Positions 51,744 to 60,673 of a DNA stretch of 64,000 bases are shown here, in pieces. The DNA is from DASUPK01 sp963795665 (GTDB lineage: Bacteria > Actinomycetota > Thermoleophilia > Solirubrobacterales > 70-9): positions 30,918-94,917 of the forward strand of contig CAWCIP010000020.1 in NCBI GenBank assembly GCA_963795665.1. Reading direction: 5' to 3'. Position 1 is the first letter of the stretch. Every line of letters starts with the position of its first letter. The notes beneath the pieces are model-generated. The model saw only the letters and a list, made by a program, of their open reading frames with translations, was not told the DNA's origin and did no database searches. Both the position numbers and the translations under genes were made by a program.

Positions 51744-53429
51744 TCAACGCTCCGCGACGACCCGCGTCACGGCCTCGTCGACCGTCGGGTATGCGGTATC
51801 AAGAATCGAATCACCCAGGGCAGCGCCGACGACATCACGAACCTGACCGATGTTCCGCGCGATCACCAGTCGGATGCCGTCGGCCTGCAGCTCTCGCGCC
51901 AGCTGCTCGAGGATCTGGGCGGCGGTCACGTCGATGAACGGCACCGTCTCCGCATCGACGACCACCGCGTGAACGTCATCGCGGTGTGCCGCGCTTCGGA
52001 TCTCGGCTGCGACCGGCGTGACATTGGCAAAGTAGAGCCCGCTCTCGATCCTCAGCACGGCGATGCCCTCGACCCGCTCGTTCTCCGGATGCCGATCGAG
52101 GTCCGAGAAGTGACCGCTTTCCCCGGGGACTCTCCCGAGTTCGGCCACCGGAGGCCGAGAGGTGCGGTAGAGAAGGAGAAGCAGCGAGATCAATACTCCG
52201 GTGAACAACCCTGCCAGGATGCCGAAGACCATCACTCCCAGCATCGCGGCGACCGCGGCGATGAAGTCCGCCCTGGCCGCGAAGCCGTAGGCCCGGCCGA
52301 GCCGACTGGTGTAGACGCGGTAGTAGTCGCGCAGCGTCGAGAGGTCGATCAGGTCGACGAGGGCAACGATCACCACGGCCGCCAAGGTCGCCACGGGCAG
52401 GCTCTCGAAATACCCCGTGAGAAGGAACAGGGTGAGAATCGTCAGGCCGGCGGCGATCAGGCCGACAAGCTGGGTTCGACCGCCGGCGGTGTTGTTCACC
52501 GCCGTCTTTGAGAGGCTGCCGTTGACGGCGAACCCACCGGAGATCCCAGCGCCGAGGTTCGCGGCGCCGAGGCTAATCAGCTCACGATTCGCGTCGATCG
52601 CTCGGTCCTCCCGCCGGGCAAAGGCCTTGGCGGTCCCCAGGCTCTCCGCGTAACCGACGAGCATCACCCCCACCGCTGCGGCCATCAGGCCACCGAAGCG
52701 GTTGAGGCTGACGTCGGGGAGAGCGAGCGAGGGCAGGCCAGGGTCGATCGAGCCGACGATTGTCACCCCGTGGTCGCCGAGGTCGAAGATCTCGACAGCA
52801 ACAATCCCCAGGACCACGGCCACCAGCGCTCCCGGGACCGCGGGCGCCACCTGAGGAGTCCCGAACAGGACGGCGAGGGACCCGATCCCCACCAGCAGCG
52901 TGAGTCCATCGGTCTGATCGAGGTTTGTCAGAAAGTCCCAAGCTCGCTCGAAGAAGTCACCGGTGCCCGATTCGATTCCGAACAGCTCCGGGAGCTGGCC
53001 GACCATGACCGTCAGCGCCAAGCCGACGATGAACCCCTTGAGCACAGGCTCGGAGATGAAGTTCGCTAGGAACCCGAGCCGCAAGGCGCCGGCGACCAAG
53101 GCGGCGAGCCCGACGCCAATCGCGAGCGCCGCCGAGGCGGTGACGAACTGATCTCCGTTGCCCGCAACGGCGTTCCCGACAATCGCGGCAGACAGGGCGG
53201 CGGCGGCGGCGGACGGCCCGGTGATCAGCAGCCGCGAGCTGCCCAAAGCCGCATACAGAATCAAGGCGGCGGGCGCCGTGTAGAGGCCGACGACGGGCGG
53301 CACGCCGGCGATCGTCGCGTAGGCGAGGGCTGAGGGAATTAGTACGGCCCAGACCGTCAGCCCCGCGACCAGATCCCCACGAACCCAGTCGCGCTGGTAG
53401 TTCCTCAGCGATAGAAACATGCGGCTCAC
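51744..53429 (-). CDS. SulP-family anion permease with C-terminal STAS domain
   Basis: 561 residues. A membrane part of about 430 residues has the SulP opening DLVAGLTVWAVLIPSALAYA, PVVGLYTAPAAL and the signature SGGFAVNGSLSKTAVNNTAGG. A STAS domain (about 445-555, VPFIDVTAAQILEQL) sits at the end. Likely a sulfate, bicarbonate or other anion transporter. It is the only gene between two tRNA fragments and thus may be cassette cargo. A GTG with GAGG five bases before is chosen; an ATG three codons later is an alternative. Confidence 0.93.
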   Translation of the reverse strand: MSRMFLSLRNYQRDWVRGDLVAGLTVWAVLIPSALAYATIAGVPPVVGLYTAPAALILYAALGSSRLLITGPSAAAAALSAAIVGNAVAGNGDQFVTASAALAIGVGLAALVAGALRLGFLANFISEPVLKGFIVGLALTVMVGQLPELFGIESGTGDFFERAWDFLTNLDQTDGLTLLVGIGSLAVLFGTPQVAPAVPGALVAVVLGIVAVEIFDLGDHGVTIVGSIDPGLPSLALPDVSLNRFGGLMAAAVGVMLVGYAESLGTAKAFARREDRAIDANRELISLGAANLGAGISGGFAVNGSLSKTAVNNTAGGRTQLVGLIAAGLTILTLFLLTGYFESLPVATLAAVVIVALVDLIDLSTLRDYYRVYTSRLGRAYGFAARADFIAAVAAMLGVMVFGILAGLFTGVLISLLLLLYRTSRPPVAELGRVPGESGHFSDLDRHPENERVEGIAVLRIESGLYFANVTPVAAEIRSAAHRDDVHAVVVDAETVPFIDVTAAQILEQLARELQADGIRLVIARNIGQVRDVVGAALGDSILDTAYPTVDEAVTRVVAER

Positions 53430-53544
53430 GAAAACCTCACCGGAGAGCCAATCTACCTCCGGCCGGTCGAGCGGAGGGCCGCGTGCCGGCCGCAGCGAAG
53501 ATCCGATCGAGCCACCGCCTGGCGCCCGACTTCTGAGAACAAGA

Positions 53545-53570
53545 AAGGCCCGCGTGAGCGAGCCTTTCTC
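53545..53570. terminator. Degenerate hairpin beside tRNA fragment copy 2
   Basis: GAAAGGCCCGC...GCGAGCCTTTC is the same terminator type as at copy 1, with mismatches in the stem. It keeps its position a few bases after the tRNA 3' end. Confidence 0.45.
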
Positions 53571-53573
53571 GAG

Positions 53574-53615
<42 letters not shown>

Positions 53616-53739
53616 ATCCCTTGAAGCCGTTCGATGGGCTCATGCTGAGCGACGCTGGGCACGCTGAGATGAGTTGAGATCAGCTGAGTTTCTCTCAGTT
53701 CGGTACCACGGCTGGTAGCCGGACGGGTTCTCTGGTGTC

Positions 53740-53898
53740 GATCCGCGCGGGACGGTCGATCAGTGGGAGGGGAAGGAGGGTTCGCCGGGCACGCCCCAGA
53801 CCCCCAGGTCGGCCACGATCGCGCCCAGGTCGAGCCACTCGGTGAAGCGCTCGAACTGCGCCTTGACCTCATAGAGGTCTAGCCGGTCGTCGAGAGTT
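53740..53898 (-). pseudogene. Duplicate fragment of the patatin gene 5' end
   Basis: About 155 bases match the first 50 codons of the patatin gene at 37.1 kb, including codons for LDLYEVKAQFERFTEWLDLG, with scattered substitutions and deletions and no intact frame. The match ends at the start codon region on the right. At the intact locus a dodecin gene follows there; here the aminotransferase cassette intervenes and the dodecin lies 4.5 kb to the right. The 535-base gap between SulP and the aminotransferase contains only this fragment, the tRNA fragment and its arm. Confidence 0.8.
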
Positions 53899-53963
53899 CA
53901 TGACCAGGCGGGCGACGGAGCGCTAGGTTCAACCTGAAGCCACGGCGACCAGGAGGGGCACTC

Positions 53964-55205
53964 ATGAAAGCTCCGAGCGACACACAGAGCGAAAGCGCCA
54001 TCCAGCCCTATGGCACCCGAGAGGAGACGATCGAAGCCTTCGCCTCGCACGTCGACCGCGGCAAGGCGAGGGCCCTCGAGGCGATCGGCGTCGACCTCGT
54101 AATCGGGGAGCGGGAAGGCGCCCGCTTCCGCGATGCCTATTCGGGTCGGTGGTACTGGAACTGTCACTGCAACGGCGGCGTCTTCAATCTGGGGCACCGG
54201 CATCCGGCGGTGGTCGCCGCCGTGCGGGAGGGCCTGGATCACGTAGACGTCGGCAACCATCATCTCGTCAGCGGCTACCGAGCGCGGTTGGCGGAACAGC
54301 TCGCGGTGAGTACCGACGGCCTGCTCACGCACGCCGTCTTCACCCCGTCTGGGACCGAGTCCGTCGACCTCGCCCTGCGACTCGCTCGAGCGGTGACCGG
54401 CCGGCCCAGGATCGTCGCCGCGCTCGGCGGCTACCACGGCGCCAGCGGGTTCGCACTGGCCGCCAGCGACCCCCGCTGGCTTGAGCCCTTCGGGTTCGGG
54501 CCGAGCGGTTTCGTACACGTCCCGTTCAACGACATCGAGGCCATTGGGGGGGAGATCGACTCCGAAACCGCGGCGGTGATTATGGAGACGATCCCGGCGA
54601 CGCTCGGCTTCGTCCCGCCCGATCCCGGCTATCTCCGCGAGGTCGGCGAGGCCGCCAGGGATGCCGGCGCCCTGTTGATCCTCGACGAGGTTCAGACCGG
54701 CCTGGGTCGCACCGGGACCGCCTGGTACTACCAGCAGCAGGACGTGAGGCCGGACATGCTGATCACCGGTAAGGGCCTCGGCGGCGGCGTCTATCCGGTC
54801 AGCGCCACCCTGCTCTCGGAGGAGCTCGAGTCCTTCTTCGAGAACCACCCCTTCTCGTATGTCTCGACCTTCGGCGGTGCGGAGATCGGTTGCGTCGCAG
54901 CCAGCGCGGTCATGGACCAGATCTCGACGCCCGGCTTCCTAGAGCGGGTCGAGGAGCTGGGTCAGCGATTCGAGCACGCCTTCGCGGAGATGCCGTTCGA
55001 GCTTCGGCGCTTCGGACTCACCATGGGCCTGGTGTTCGAGCACGAGCAGGGAGGGGTGATGGCCGCCAAGCAGCTGATCGACTCCGGGGTCTTCGCCGTG
55101 TACGCCGAGCACGACCACTCCGTGACCCAGTTCAAGCCCCCGCTGATCATCAGCGAGTCGGAGGTCGACAAGATCGCCGCGGCGGTCGGAGTGGCGCTGT
55201 CATGA
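53964..55205 (+). CDS. Class III PLP-dependent aminotransferase
   Basis: 413 residues, normal for the ornithine/acetylornithine/GABA aminotransferase class. Visible: PSGTESVDLALRLARAVTG (phosphate cup), GGYHGASGFAL, the Asp-containing LILDEVQTGLGRTG, and the PLP lysine about 270 in ITGKGLGGGVYP. The amino donor and acceptor are unknown. Ribosome-binding site AGGAGG precedes the ATG. Its TGA overlaps the ATG of the following kinase-like gene (ATGA), so the two are one functional unit, possibly modifying an aminated product. Confidence 0.92.
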   Translation: MKAPSDTQSESAIQPYGTREETIEAFASHVDRGKARALEAIGVDLVIGEREGARFRDAYSGRWYWNCHCNGGVFNLGHRHPAVVAAVREGLDHVDVGNHHLVSGYRARLAEQLAVSTDGLLTHAVFTPSGTESVDLALRLARAVTGRPRIVAALGGYHGASGFALAASDPRWLEPFGFGPSGFVHVPFNDIEAIGGEIDSETAAVIMETIPATLGFVPPDPGYLREVGEAARDAGALLILDEVQTGLGRTGTAWYYQQQDVRPDMLITGKGLGGGVYPVSATLLSEELESFFENHPFSYVSTFGGAEIGCVAASAVMDQISTPGFLERVEELGQRFEHAFAEMPFELRRFGLTMGLVFEHEQGGVMAAKQLIDSGVFAVYAEHDHSVTQFKPPLIISESEVDKIAAAVGVALS

Positions 55206-56110
55206 CCGGCACGGAGACCTGCCTCGCGGGCCTCTCCGACGATGAGCTCCGCCGCCTCGAGGATCTGGTCGAGGGGGCCCTCTCGTCGGGCGACGAGAGG
55301 GGGCTCCCCGTCCTGGGGTACGGGGAGATCTCGCTCGTCCTGAGCTGGCCGCCCGGCGACGGGCGATTCGCCTGCAAGCGGCTCCCCCCGTTCCGCTCCC
55401 GGGGACGGCTGGATGCCTACCGGGCCACGCTCGACGACTACCTCAAGGCACTCGGCGCCGCCGGCGTGTGGGTCGTCGAGACGGAGATGCGCGCCGTCGA
55501 GCTCCACAACGGCAGCGTCGCCGGGTACATCGTGCAGCCGATGCTCCCGGCCGATCACCTGGCGACCACCACACTGCGGCTGGCGGACCCCGAGGCGGGG
55601 CATCCGCTGATCGAGGCCGTCGCCTCCGCCGCGGCTGCGGCGGTTGGCCCCCACCTCGGCTTGGACGCCCAACTCGCCAACTGGACCTGGGATGGCGACG
55701 AGCTCACCTACTTCGACGTCTCCACGCCGCTGATCTGGTCGCCCGAGGGCGACTCCCAGCTCGACCTCGACCTGCTCGCGGGCGCTTATCCGGCGATCCT
55801 GCGGTGGCCGCTACGCCGCTTCGTCGCCCCGGGAATCCTCGACACCTACCGCGATCTCCGCAAGGTCTACCTGGACCTGGCGGGAAACCTGCTGAAGGAG
55901 CGGCTCGAGGGCTGGCTCCCGGCGTTCCTCGACCGCTTCAACGCACATCTGGACGAGCCGCTCACCGAGGACGAGGTGCGCCGCCACTACCGCTCGGACG
56001 CCCGGCTCTGGGCCGCCCTGCTCCGGATCCGAAGGCTCGATCGCGCCTGGCGCCGTCGGGTCAGGCGGCGGCCGTACCCCTTCCTGCTGCCAGGCGCGAT
56101 CGAGCGCTAG
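55202..56110 (+). CDS. Kinase-like protein of unknown family, coupled to the aminotransferase
   Basis: 302 residues. The pattern recalls aminoglycoside-phosphotransferase/protein-kinase folds: a Gly-containing loop then Lys (GYGEISLVLSWPPGDGRFACK), a C-lobe segment LDAQLANWTWDGDELTYFDVSTP where DAQLANW and FDVS could be the catalytic-loop Asp/Asn and the metal-binding Asp, and an Arg-rich C-terminus. The usual HxD is not clear, so activity is uncertain. The ATG overlaps the aminotransferase stop. I do not recognise a named family with confidence. Confidence 0.6.
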   Translation: MTGTETCLAGLSDDELRRLEDLVEGALSSGDERGLPVLGYGEISLVLSWPPGDGRFACKRLPPFRSRGRLDAYRATLDDYLKALGAAGVWVVETEMRAVELHNGSVAGYIVQPMLPADHLATTTLRLADPEAGHPLIEAVASAAAAAVGPHLGLDAQLANWTWDGDELTYFDVSTPLIWSPEGDSQLDLDLLAGAYPAILRWPLRRFVAPGILDTYRDLRKVYLDLAGNLLKERLEGWLPAFLDRFNAHLDEPLTEDEVRRHYRSDARLWAALLRIRRLDRAWRRRVRRRPYPFLLPGAIER

Positions 56111-56163
56111 GACGGACTCGCCGGCACACCTCGAGCGAGTTCTGCCCGCGACGCCTCCACCTG

Positions 56164-56847
56164 TCACGGCGCGCCCGAACGCATCAACCCGCGCATGCCG
56201 GGCTGTGGCGCGCCGCGCATCTCCGCCACCAGGTCGTACTCCGCAAGCGGAACGGTGATCCCGCGCCGAGCGAGCTGCCGGGAGAGCGTGCGCAGGAAGA
56301 GTCCCTCGCCGGCCGTGCGGCAGTCGACGATGGCCCGCTGGTTGAAGGTCTGACGATTCAGCTCGGCCACGGGACAGCCGGCGATCACCTCGAACGAGCG
56401 GCGGAGGTCGAGCGTCGTCGTCACCCCACAGGAGGGCGAAGCCCCGACGCCCACAATCGCGACCACGCGCACTCCGGAGCGCTGGTACTCCCGGATGTCC
56501 TTGACGACCGCGCGGGCCAGGCGCCAATAGACCAGGCGCGTGTACCAGACGAAGAGGCGCAGCAGAGGAGCCCGAAACCTGTAGACGACCGTGCCCTTTG
56601 AACCGTAAGCCGGGATCATGAGGCGCTTCACCGTCCCGCCCCAAGCCTGGCGCTCGGGGCATCTCATCTGGTGGATCCCGATGCCGAGGCGCTGAAGCTC
56701 GCCGATCTCCGGCACGGCCCCGGAGTGGAAGGCGCCGCCCAGGTAGCGCGTGTTCTCGTTGAGGAGGCAATGCGAGACGAAGACGACCCGTCTTCCGCGC
56801 TCGTCACGGAGGCGCTCGGAGAGCAACTTCTCCCTCCTCTCACTCAC
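56164..56847 (-). CDS. DUF523-like cysteine-motif protein
   Basis: 227 residues. It has the three Cys landmarks of the DUF523 group: VFVSHCLLNENTRYLGG, MRCPERQAWGG (CPE) and VGASPSCGVTTT. DUF523-type proteins bind an iron-sulfur cluster and include thiouracil desulfurase-like enzymes; the role here is not known. Between the second and third motif lies a longer basic/aromatic insert (RAPLLRLFVWYTRLVYWRL) that may touch the membrane. A TAGGGT -10 box lies six bases before the GTG. It is divergent from the glycosyltransferase gene. Confidence 0.7.
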   Translation of the reverse strand: MSERREKLLSERLRDERGRRVVFVSHCLLNENTRYLGGAFHSGAVPEIGELQRLGIGIHQMRCPERQAWGGTVKRLMIPAYGSKGTVVYRFRAPLLRLFVWYTRLVYWRLARAVVKDIREYQRSGVRVVAIVGVGASPSCGVTTTLDLRRSFEVIAGCPVAELNRQTFNQRAIVDCRTAGEGLFLRTLSRQLARRGITVPLAEYDLVAEMRGAPQPGMRGLMRSGAP

Positions 56848-56853
56848 GAACCG

Positions 56854-56859
56854 ACCCTA
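56854..56859 (-). promoter_or_regulatory. -10 box TAGGGT of the DUF523-like gene
   Basis: TAGGGT on the minus strand, then CGGTTC and GTG: leaderless geometry. It lies back to back with the promoter of the divergent glycosyltransferase. Confidence 0.5.
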
Positions 56860-56903
56860 GCGCGGTTCGATCCTGCGCACGAGGCGGTCGCTCGGGGCAC
56901 TGC

Positions 56904-56909
56904 GATACT
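56904..56909 (+). promoter_or_regulatory. -10 box GATACT of the glycosyltransferase gene
   Basis: GATACT, then CGTCCG and GTG. It has the same six-base spacing as the divergent DUF523-like gene. Confidence 0.5.
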
Positions 56910-56915
56910 CGTCCG

Positions 56916-58127
56916 GTGGACCGGGAGGGAAGCCCGGACAGCCTCGTCTTCTTCAACCTGCCGGCCTCAGGGCATGTCAACCCAACGCTGCCGCTTGTAG
57001 CCGAGCTCAGCCGCCGTGGCGCCAAGGTCCTCTACTACACCGGCGATCGGTTCCAAGACCAGGTGGAGCGACAAGGCGCCGAGTTCCGGAGCTACGGTCG
57101 GCATCTCACCTACAACCACTCTCGGCTCCCGTCCAATTACCTTCGGGTGGCCAGCGTGCTCGCTCGAGCTGCCGAGGATCTCATGCCCTTCTCCATCGCC
57201 GAGCTTCGACGCGAGCGCCCGGTGGTCGTCATCAGCGACGCGATGTGCCCGTGGGGGCGCCTGGCAGCCCGTGCCACCGGGATCCCGGGCGTTTCATCGC
57301 TGAGCGCGTTACCCATCGACCCGAGCCTGCTTCGCGAGCACATCACACCGGCTCAGTTCGCGCGGGCGGCGAGCGCCGGAGCACCGGGCTACCTGCGCTT
57401 TCGGCGCGCCGCACGGCGGCTGCGCCGGACCTATCACGTCGAGGTGGGAGGACTCTTTGACCTGTTCCTGTTTCGCGACCGCTTGACCATCGCCTACACG
57501 TCACGTTCATTCCTCCCGGACGCGAAGCGCTTCGACGAGTCGGTGCGGTTCGTCGGCCCGCTTTTGCGCGACACGGAGGATCCCGATCCGGCGCTCATGC
57601 GGAGCCTCGATGACACCCGGCTCGTCTACGTCTCGATGGGGACTGTCGCAGCGCCGAGCGTTCGATTTCTCCGTGCCTGCATCGAGGCGTTCGCCGACGG
57701 GGACGAAATCTTGCTCCTGTCGGTCGGCGTCAACGTCGATCCCGCCTTGCTCGGCCCGCTGCCACGCAACTGCATCGTCAGGGAGACCGTTCCCCAGCTC
57801 GCGGTCCTGCACCGGGCGGCTCTGTTCATCACCCACGGAGGAATGAACAGTGTGAGCGAGGGGCTGGCGCTCGGCGTTCCGCTGCTTCTCTATCCACAGT
57901 CGCCCGAGCAGGGGGTCATCGCGGCACGGGTCGCGGAGCTGGGTGCGGGCCGCACGATCGCGGCTCGTGACGCGAAGCCAGCGGGGATCCGGGCGGCGGC
58001 CGACGCGGTGATCTCCGGTCCATACCGGGAAACGGCACGCTCAGTCGGGCGGGACCTCCGGAGCGTTGGGGGCGCTCCGGTCGCCGCCGACGCGATCGAA
58101 GAGCTAATCGCCGCCACGCGGGCCTGA
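56916..58127 (+). CDS. GT1-family (MGT-type) glycosyltransferase
   Basis: 403 residues, GT-B fold. N-terminal domain begins LVFFNLPASGHVNPTLPLVAEL with the His of the catalytic pair. The C-terminal domain holds VYVSMGTVAA and the donor-binding block ALFITHGGMNSVSEGL...PQSPEQGVIAARV. It is similar to macrolide and other natural-product glycosyltransferases that use UDP-sugars. It lies in a cassette with an aminotransferase and a kinase-like gene, which together could build or detoxify an amino-modified glycoside; this is inference. Ends 70 bases before tRNA fragment copy 3. Confidence 0.9.
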   Translation: MDREGSPDSLVFFNLPASGHVNPTLPLVAELSRRGAKVLYYTGDRFQDQVERQGAEFRSYGRHLTYNHSRLPSNYLRVASVLARAAEDLMPFSIAELRRERPVVVISDAMCPWGRLAARATGIPGVSSLSALPIDPSLLREHITPAQFARAASAGAPGYLRFRRAARRLRRTYHVEVGGLFDLFLFRDRLTIAYTSRSFLPDAKRFDESVRFVGPLLRDTEDPDPALMRSLDDTRLVYVSMGTVAAPSVRFLRACIEAFADGDEILLLSVGVNVDPALLGPLPRNCIVRETVPQLAVLHRAALFITHGGMNSVSEGLALGVPLLLYPQSPEQGVIAARVAELGAGRTIAARDAKPAGIRAAADAVISGPYRETARSVGRDLRSVGGAPVAADAIEELIAATRA

Positions 58128-58171
58128 GGCGCTCAGGTTGCTGCAGCGCCGGTCGCTCACGGCCGGAAAAG

Positions 58172-58197
58172 CGAAGACCCGCCTGAGCGGGCCTTCG
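58172..58197. terminator. Hairpin beside tRNA fragment copy 3
   Basis: CGAAGACCCGCCTGAGCGGGCCTTCG: stem CCCGC/GCGGG extended by CGAAG/CTTCG with a bulge. It is the third copy of the post-tRNA terminator and also lies 45 bases after the glycosyltransferase stop. Confidence 0.55.
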
Positions 58198-58200
58198 GAG

Positions 58201-58242
<42 letters not shown>

Positions 58243-58355
58243 ATGCCTCTGGGCCGTTTTCCTCCGACGCCCTCAGGCGAGGCTACGCAACATGAGACGA
58301 GCTGAGATCAGGTGAGTTTCGCTCGGTTCGGTACCCCCGCTGGTACCACGGACCC
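58243..58355 (-). repeat. Arm-like repeat beside tRNA fragment copy 3
   Basis: Counterpart of 51586-51710. Conserved words are in the same order; the strongest is TGAGATCAGGTG followed by CGCT and GGTACC/GGTACC. No coding frame. Confidence 0.5.
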
Positions 58356-58369
58356 CCTCGGGTTCAGCC

Positions 58370-58588
58370 TCAAGAACCGCCCGCGTCGTACTTGAACGAG
58401 ACCCCGAGCCGGATGCGGAACTCGGAGACCTTTCCGCTGTCGATCGTCACGTCCTGGCGAACGACCTCGGCGATCCGCAGGTCGCGCACGGTCTCGCTGA
58501 CCTTCTCAACGGCGTTCTTCGTCGCCTGCTCCCACGAATCGGAGCTGACGCCGACCACTTCGGTGACTCGATAGACGCTGTCGGCCAT
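58370..58588 (-). CDS. Dodecin, second copy
   Basis: 72 residues. It differs from the copy at 37.2 kb mainly at Ala/Ser near VTIDSGK, Ile/Val near RLGVSF and in the last few residues (KYDAGGS against KYDKE). The flavin-stacking Trp in SSDSWEQ and the following VRQDVTID are kept, so it should be functional. Synonymous differences outnumber amino-acid changes, showing it is under selection since duplication. Similarity continues about 40 bases upstream of the ATG. A CTCCTT ribosome-binding complement lies just before the ATG. Confidence 0.95.
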   Translation of the reverse strand: MADSVYRVTEVVGVSSDSWEQATKNAVEKVSETVRDLRIAEVVRQDVTIDSGKVSEFRIRLGVSFKYDAGGS

Positions 58589-58704
58589 TTCTCTCCTTGG
58601 GTAGGGACCTGTGAGTCCATAGCCTCACACCTCGGCCGTCGGTCTGTCGCCGGCGATAGATCGAAACCCGAGGTGGCCGCCGTGGGAGTCACAGGCGTCC
58701 GCAA

Positions 58705-58734
58705 ACGAAAGGCCCGCATAAGCGGGCCTTTCGT
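58705..58734. terminator. Intrinsic-type hairpin after the Arg/Ser-rich protein gene
   Basis: ACGAAAGGCCCGC, loop ATAA, GCGGGCCTTTCGT: a perfect 13-base stem. Its position, about 30 bases after the stop at 58763, marks the end of that gene's transcript. Confidence 0.7.
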
Positions 58735-58762
58735 GGCTGCGGGATCGAACCTGCGGCTGCAC

Positions 58763-59323
58763 TCAGCGTCGCGCAGTCAGAGCCTGCAACAGGACCTCAA
58801 TCGGGGAGCGGTGCTTCGCTCGATTGTCGATCGCCTCACGCGTCTTCCGCATCTCGGTCGCAAACTCGCCGAGGTTCTCGGTGAACCGGCCGACGCGCTG
58901 GCCGGCGTCGGCGAGGTTCTTGCCGGCCTCGCCCATGCCGTTGCCGAGCCGCATCCCCAGGACCTTGCGCCCGGAGTCGCGCTTCGACTGGACGGCCATG
59001 CCACCCGCCAACCCTGCCAGAGCCGCCCCGCCCGCCAGTGCCGGTCCCTTCACCTTGCCCGCTACGGTCGAGATCGCCTTCCCGCCTCTCTGAGCTCCCT
59101 CGGCGACGGCGTTCTGGCCCCTTGACGCAACCTGCTTGACGGAATCTGCCCGTGCAGTCCCGCCAGAGCGCCGCGGCTGCTTTCGGGAGCGGGCAGTGGT
59201 CCGCTTACCGTTTCGCGTCGAGCTCGAGCCCCGAGAGGAGGCTGCCGATCGGCCCGAGCCGTTCGACCGCCCCGTCGTTCTGCGGCGGGCCTGCGAATTC
59301 CTTCTGGTACTGGTCTGGGCCAT
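58763..59323 (-). CDS. Arg/Ser/Gly-rich small protein with one hydrophobic segment
   Basis: 186 residues. The first about 75 residues are low-complexity and very basic (RRNSQARRRTTGRSNGSGRS). A region with VKQVASRGQNAVAEGAQRGGKAIS follows, then a Gly/Ala-rich hydrophobic stretch (PALAGGAALAGLAGGMAVQ), and an amphipathic helix at the end (ENLGEFATEMRKTREAI). The tail RSPIEVLLQALTARR recurs in the fossil at 31.5 kb. It might be a DNA- or envelope-associated protein; no family is known to me. The ATG is chosen for its GGAGGGG site. Confidence 0.65.
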   Translation of the reverse strand: MAQTSTRRNSQARRRTTGRSNGSGRSAASSRGSSSTRNGKRTTARSRKQPRRSGGTARADSVKQVASRGQNAVAEGAQRGGKAISTVAGKVKGPALAGGAALAGLAGGMAVQSKRDSGRKVLGMRLGNGMGEAGKNLADAGQRVGRFTENLGEFATEMRKTREAIDNRAKHRSPIEVLLQALTARR

Positions 59324-59386
59324 TTCCGACCCCTCCTTTCGCATCCGTGCGAATCGTTACCTGCGCGCAGCAGTTACCCGTATTTG

Positions 59387-59452
59387 CGGCGATAAACCCT
59401 CGGCGCGGCCCTCTCGCCCGCGTCTCCGTTACGCGACCTGGGCCAAACGACG
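59387..59452. repeat. Upstream-flank repeat shared with 31540-31604
   Basis: About 65 bases (CGGCGATAAACCC, then CCGTTACGCGACCTGGGCC) identical to the fossil locus. Lying 65-130 bases upstream of the Arg/Ser-rich gene, it probably contains that gene's promoter. Confidence 0.7.
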
Positions 59453-59459
59453 AAGGCCC

Positions 59460-60575
59460 TCATGCTGCTCGATCGAGACGGGCGGTCTCGTCAACCAGGA
59501 AGTCCAGGAGACCCTCCATTCCGGCGGCATCATGGACCTGGCGCTGCAGATCGGCTCCCGAGCCCACCTCGAGCATGACCGCCACGTACTCCAGCTCCTG
59601 CTCGCAACCGAGCTCCCGCGCGGCACCAGCAGCGACTTCCAGGCACTCCTTTCCAAGGTCGCGAGCCGCGATCGGCTCGCCGCTGCGGTCGAGAAGCTTG
59701 GCTTCAAGTCCGTGGCGAGTCGCCTGAAAGCTCGACTCGGCGAGTGCCTCCCGGGCGGGAAGATCGCTCTGGTCGCGCTCTGCCTCGATCCGAGCCAGAC
59801 AGTGCACGAGAGCAGCGAGGGCGCCCACGCGCCGCAGATCGAACTGCGTGTCGGCGGCGCGAATCTCGATCGTTCCCAGGGCGGGATGGATGCGCGCGTC
59901 CCACCAGATCTCGGTGTAGTCATCGAGGCCTCCTGCGGCGCAGATCTGGCGGGTCACCCGGCAGAAATGCTCGAAGTCGTCGAACTCCGGCGCCATTGCG
60001 GCGCGCGGATAGCTTCGAAAGATCACCGTCCGCGAGCTCGCCAGGCCCGAGTCCTCACCGAACCAGAACGGCGAATTCGAGGCGAGCGCATTGAGCAGCG
60101 GGATGTGGGTGCGGATGCCGTTATACGCGCGAACGGCGGTCCCCTGGTCGGGCATCCCAACGTGAATGTGCTGGCCGCAGATCGGTGTGCGAAGAACTCC
60201 CTGCAGGGAATCCTCGATCAAGGCGTAACGCGGGGTCTGGCGCACGTCGGCTTCCCCGGGCACCGCATTGGGGTGGAGCCCGGCGCCCATCAGGCGGGCG
60301 CCCGAGCCCAGCAGCTCTCGCCGAATCTCGCGCAGCGCCTCCACCGCCTCCCCCGCACCAGCCGACACCTCCGACCTCGCTTCCACCATCGCTTTGAAGA
60401 GCTCTCCATCGACCGCTCCGGAATCGGGTTCGGCCTTGCTGAGCATCTGAGAGGCCTTGTTGATCAGCTCGTTGTCGTCGCCGACCAGCAGCAATTCCTC
60501 CTCGACACCAAGAGCGAACGGCGCCTCGGCGCCGAAGGTGTCCTGCCAAAGATCTGAGGTCGCGTTGCCGAGCAT
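59460..60575 (-). CDS. Carboxylate-amine ligase, YbdK-type glutamate-cysteine ligase
   Basis: 371 residues, the size of YbdK/GCS2 proteins. ATP-grasp-like GCS landmarks are present: FALGVEEELLLV near the N-terminus, TPICGQHIHVGMPD, the metal-binding strand DYTEIWWDARIHPALGTIEIRAAD (the most diagnostic part being IWWDARIHP) and a helical C-terminus. Family members ligate glutamate with cysteine or related amines with weak activity; in actinobacteria it need not make glutathione. An AGGGA site lies nine bases before the ATG. It is separated from the CarH operon by about 100 bases on the same strand. Confidence 0.88.
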   Translation of the reverse strand: MLGNATSDLWQDTFGAEAPFALGVEEELLLVGDDNELINKASQMLSKAEPDSGAVDGELFKAMVEARSEVSAGAGEAVEALREIRRELLGSGARLMGAGLHPNAVPGEADVRQTPRYALIEDSLQGVLRTPICGQHIHVGMPDQGTAVRAYNGIRTHIPLLNALASNSPFWFGEDSGLASSRTVIFRSYPRAAMAPEFDDFEHFCRVTRQICAAGGLDDYTEIWWDARIHPALGTIEIRAADTQFDLRRVGALAALVHCLARIEAERDQSDLPAREALAESSFQATRHGLEAKLLDRSGEPIAARDLGKECLEVAAGAARELGCEQELEYVAVMLEVGSGADLQRQVHDAAGMEGLLDFLVDETARLDRAA

Positions 60576-60673
60576 CGCCGGATTCCCTTCCGTGCCCCAG
60601 GGATTAACCCGCGATCGCGATCGGCAAACCGGATTCGGGTCAAAGCGGGGCTCTGGAAGACTGCGCCGCCGAG

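Noticed and set aside
54890..55201. Extra N-terminal 104 codons before the kinase-like protein
   Set aside because: This part is a shadow of the aminotransferase 3' end. The ATG overlapping the aminotransferase stop is the sensible start.
59136..60557. A 473-codon plus-strand frame
   Set aside because: Antisense to the Arg/Ser-rich gene and the YbdK-like ligase; the latter has clear family motifs on the minus strand.
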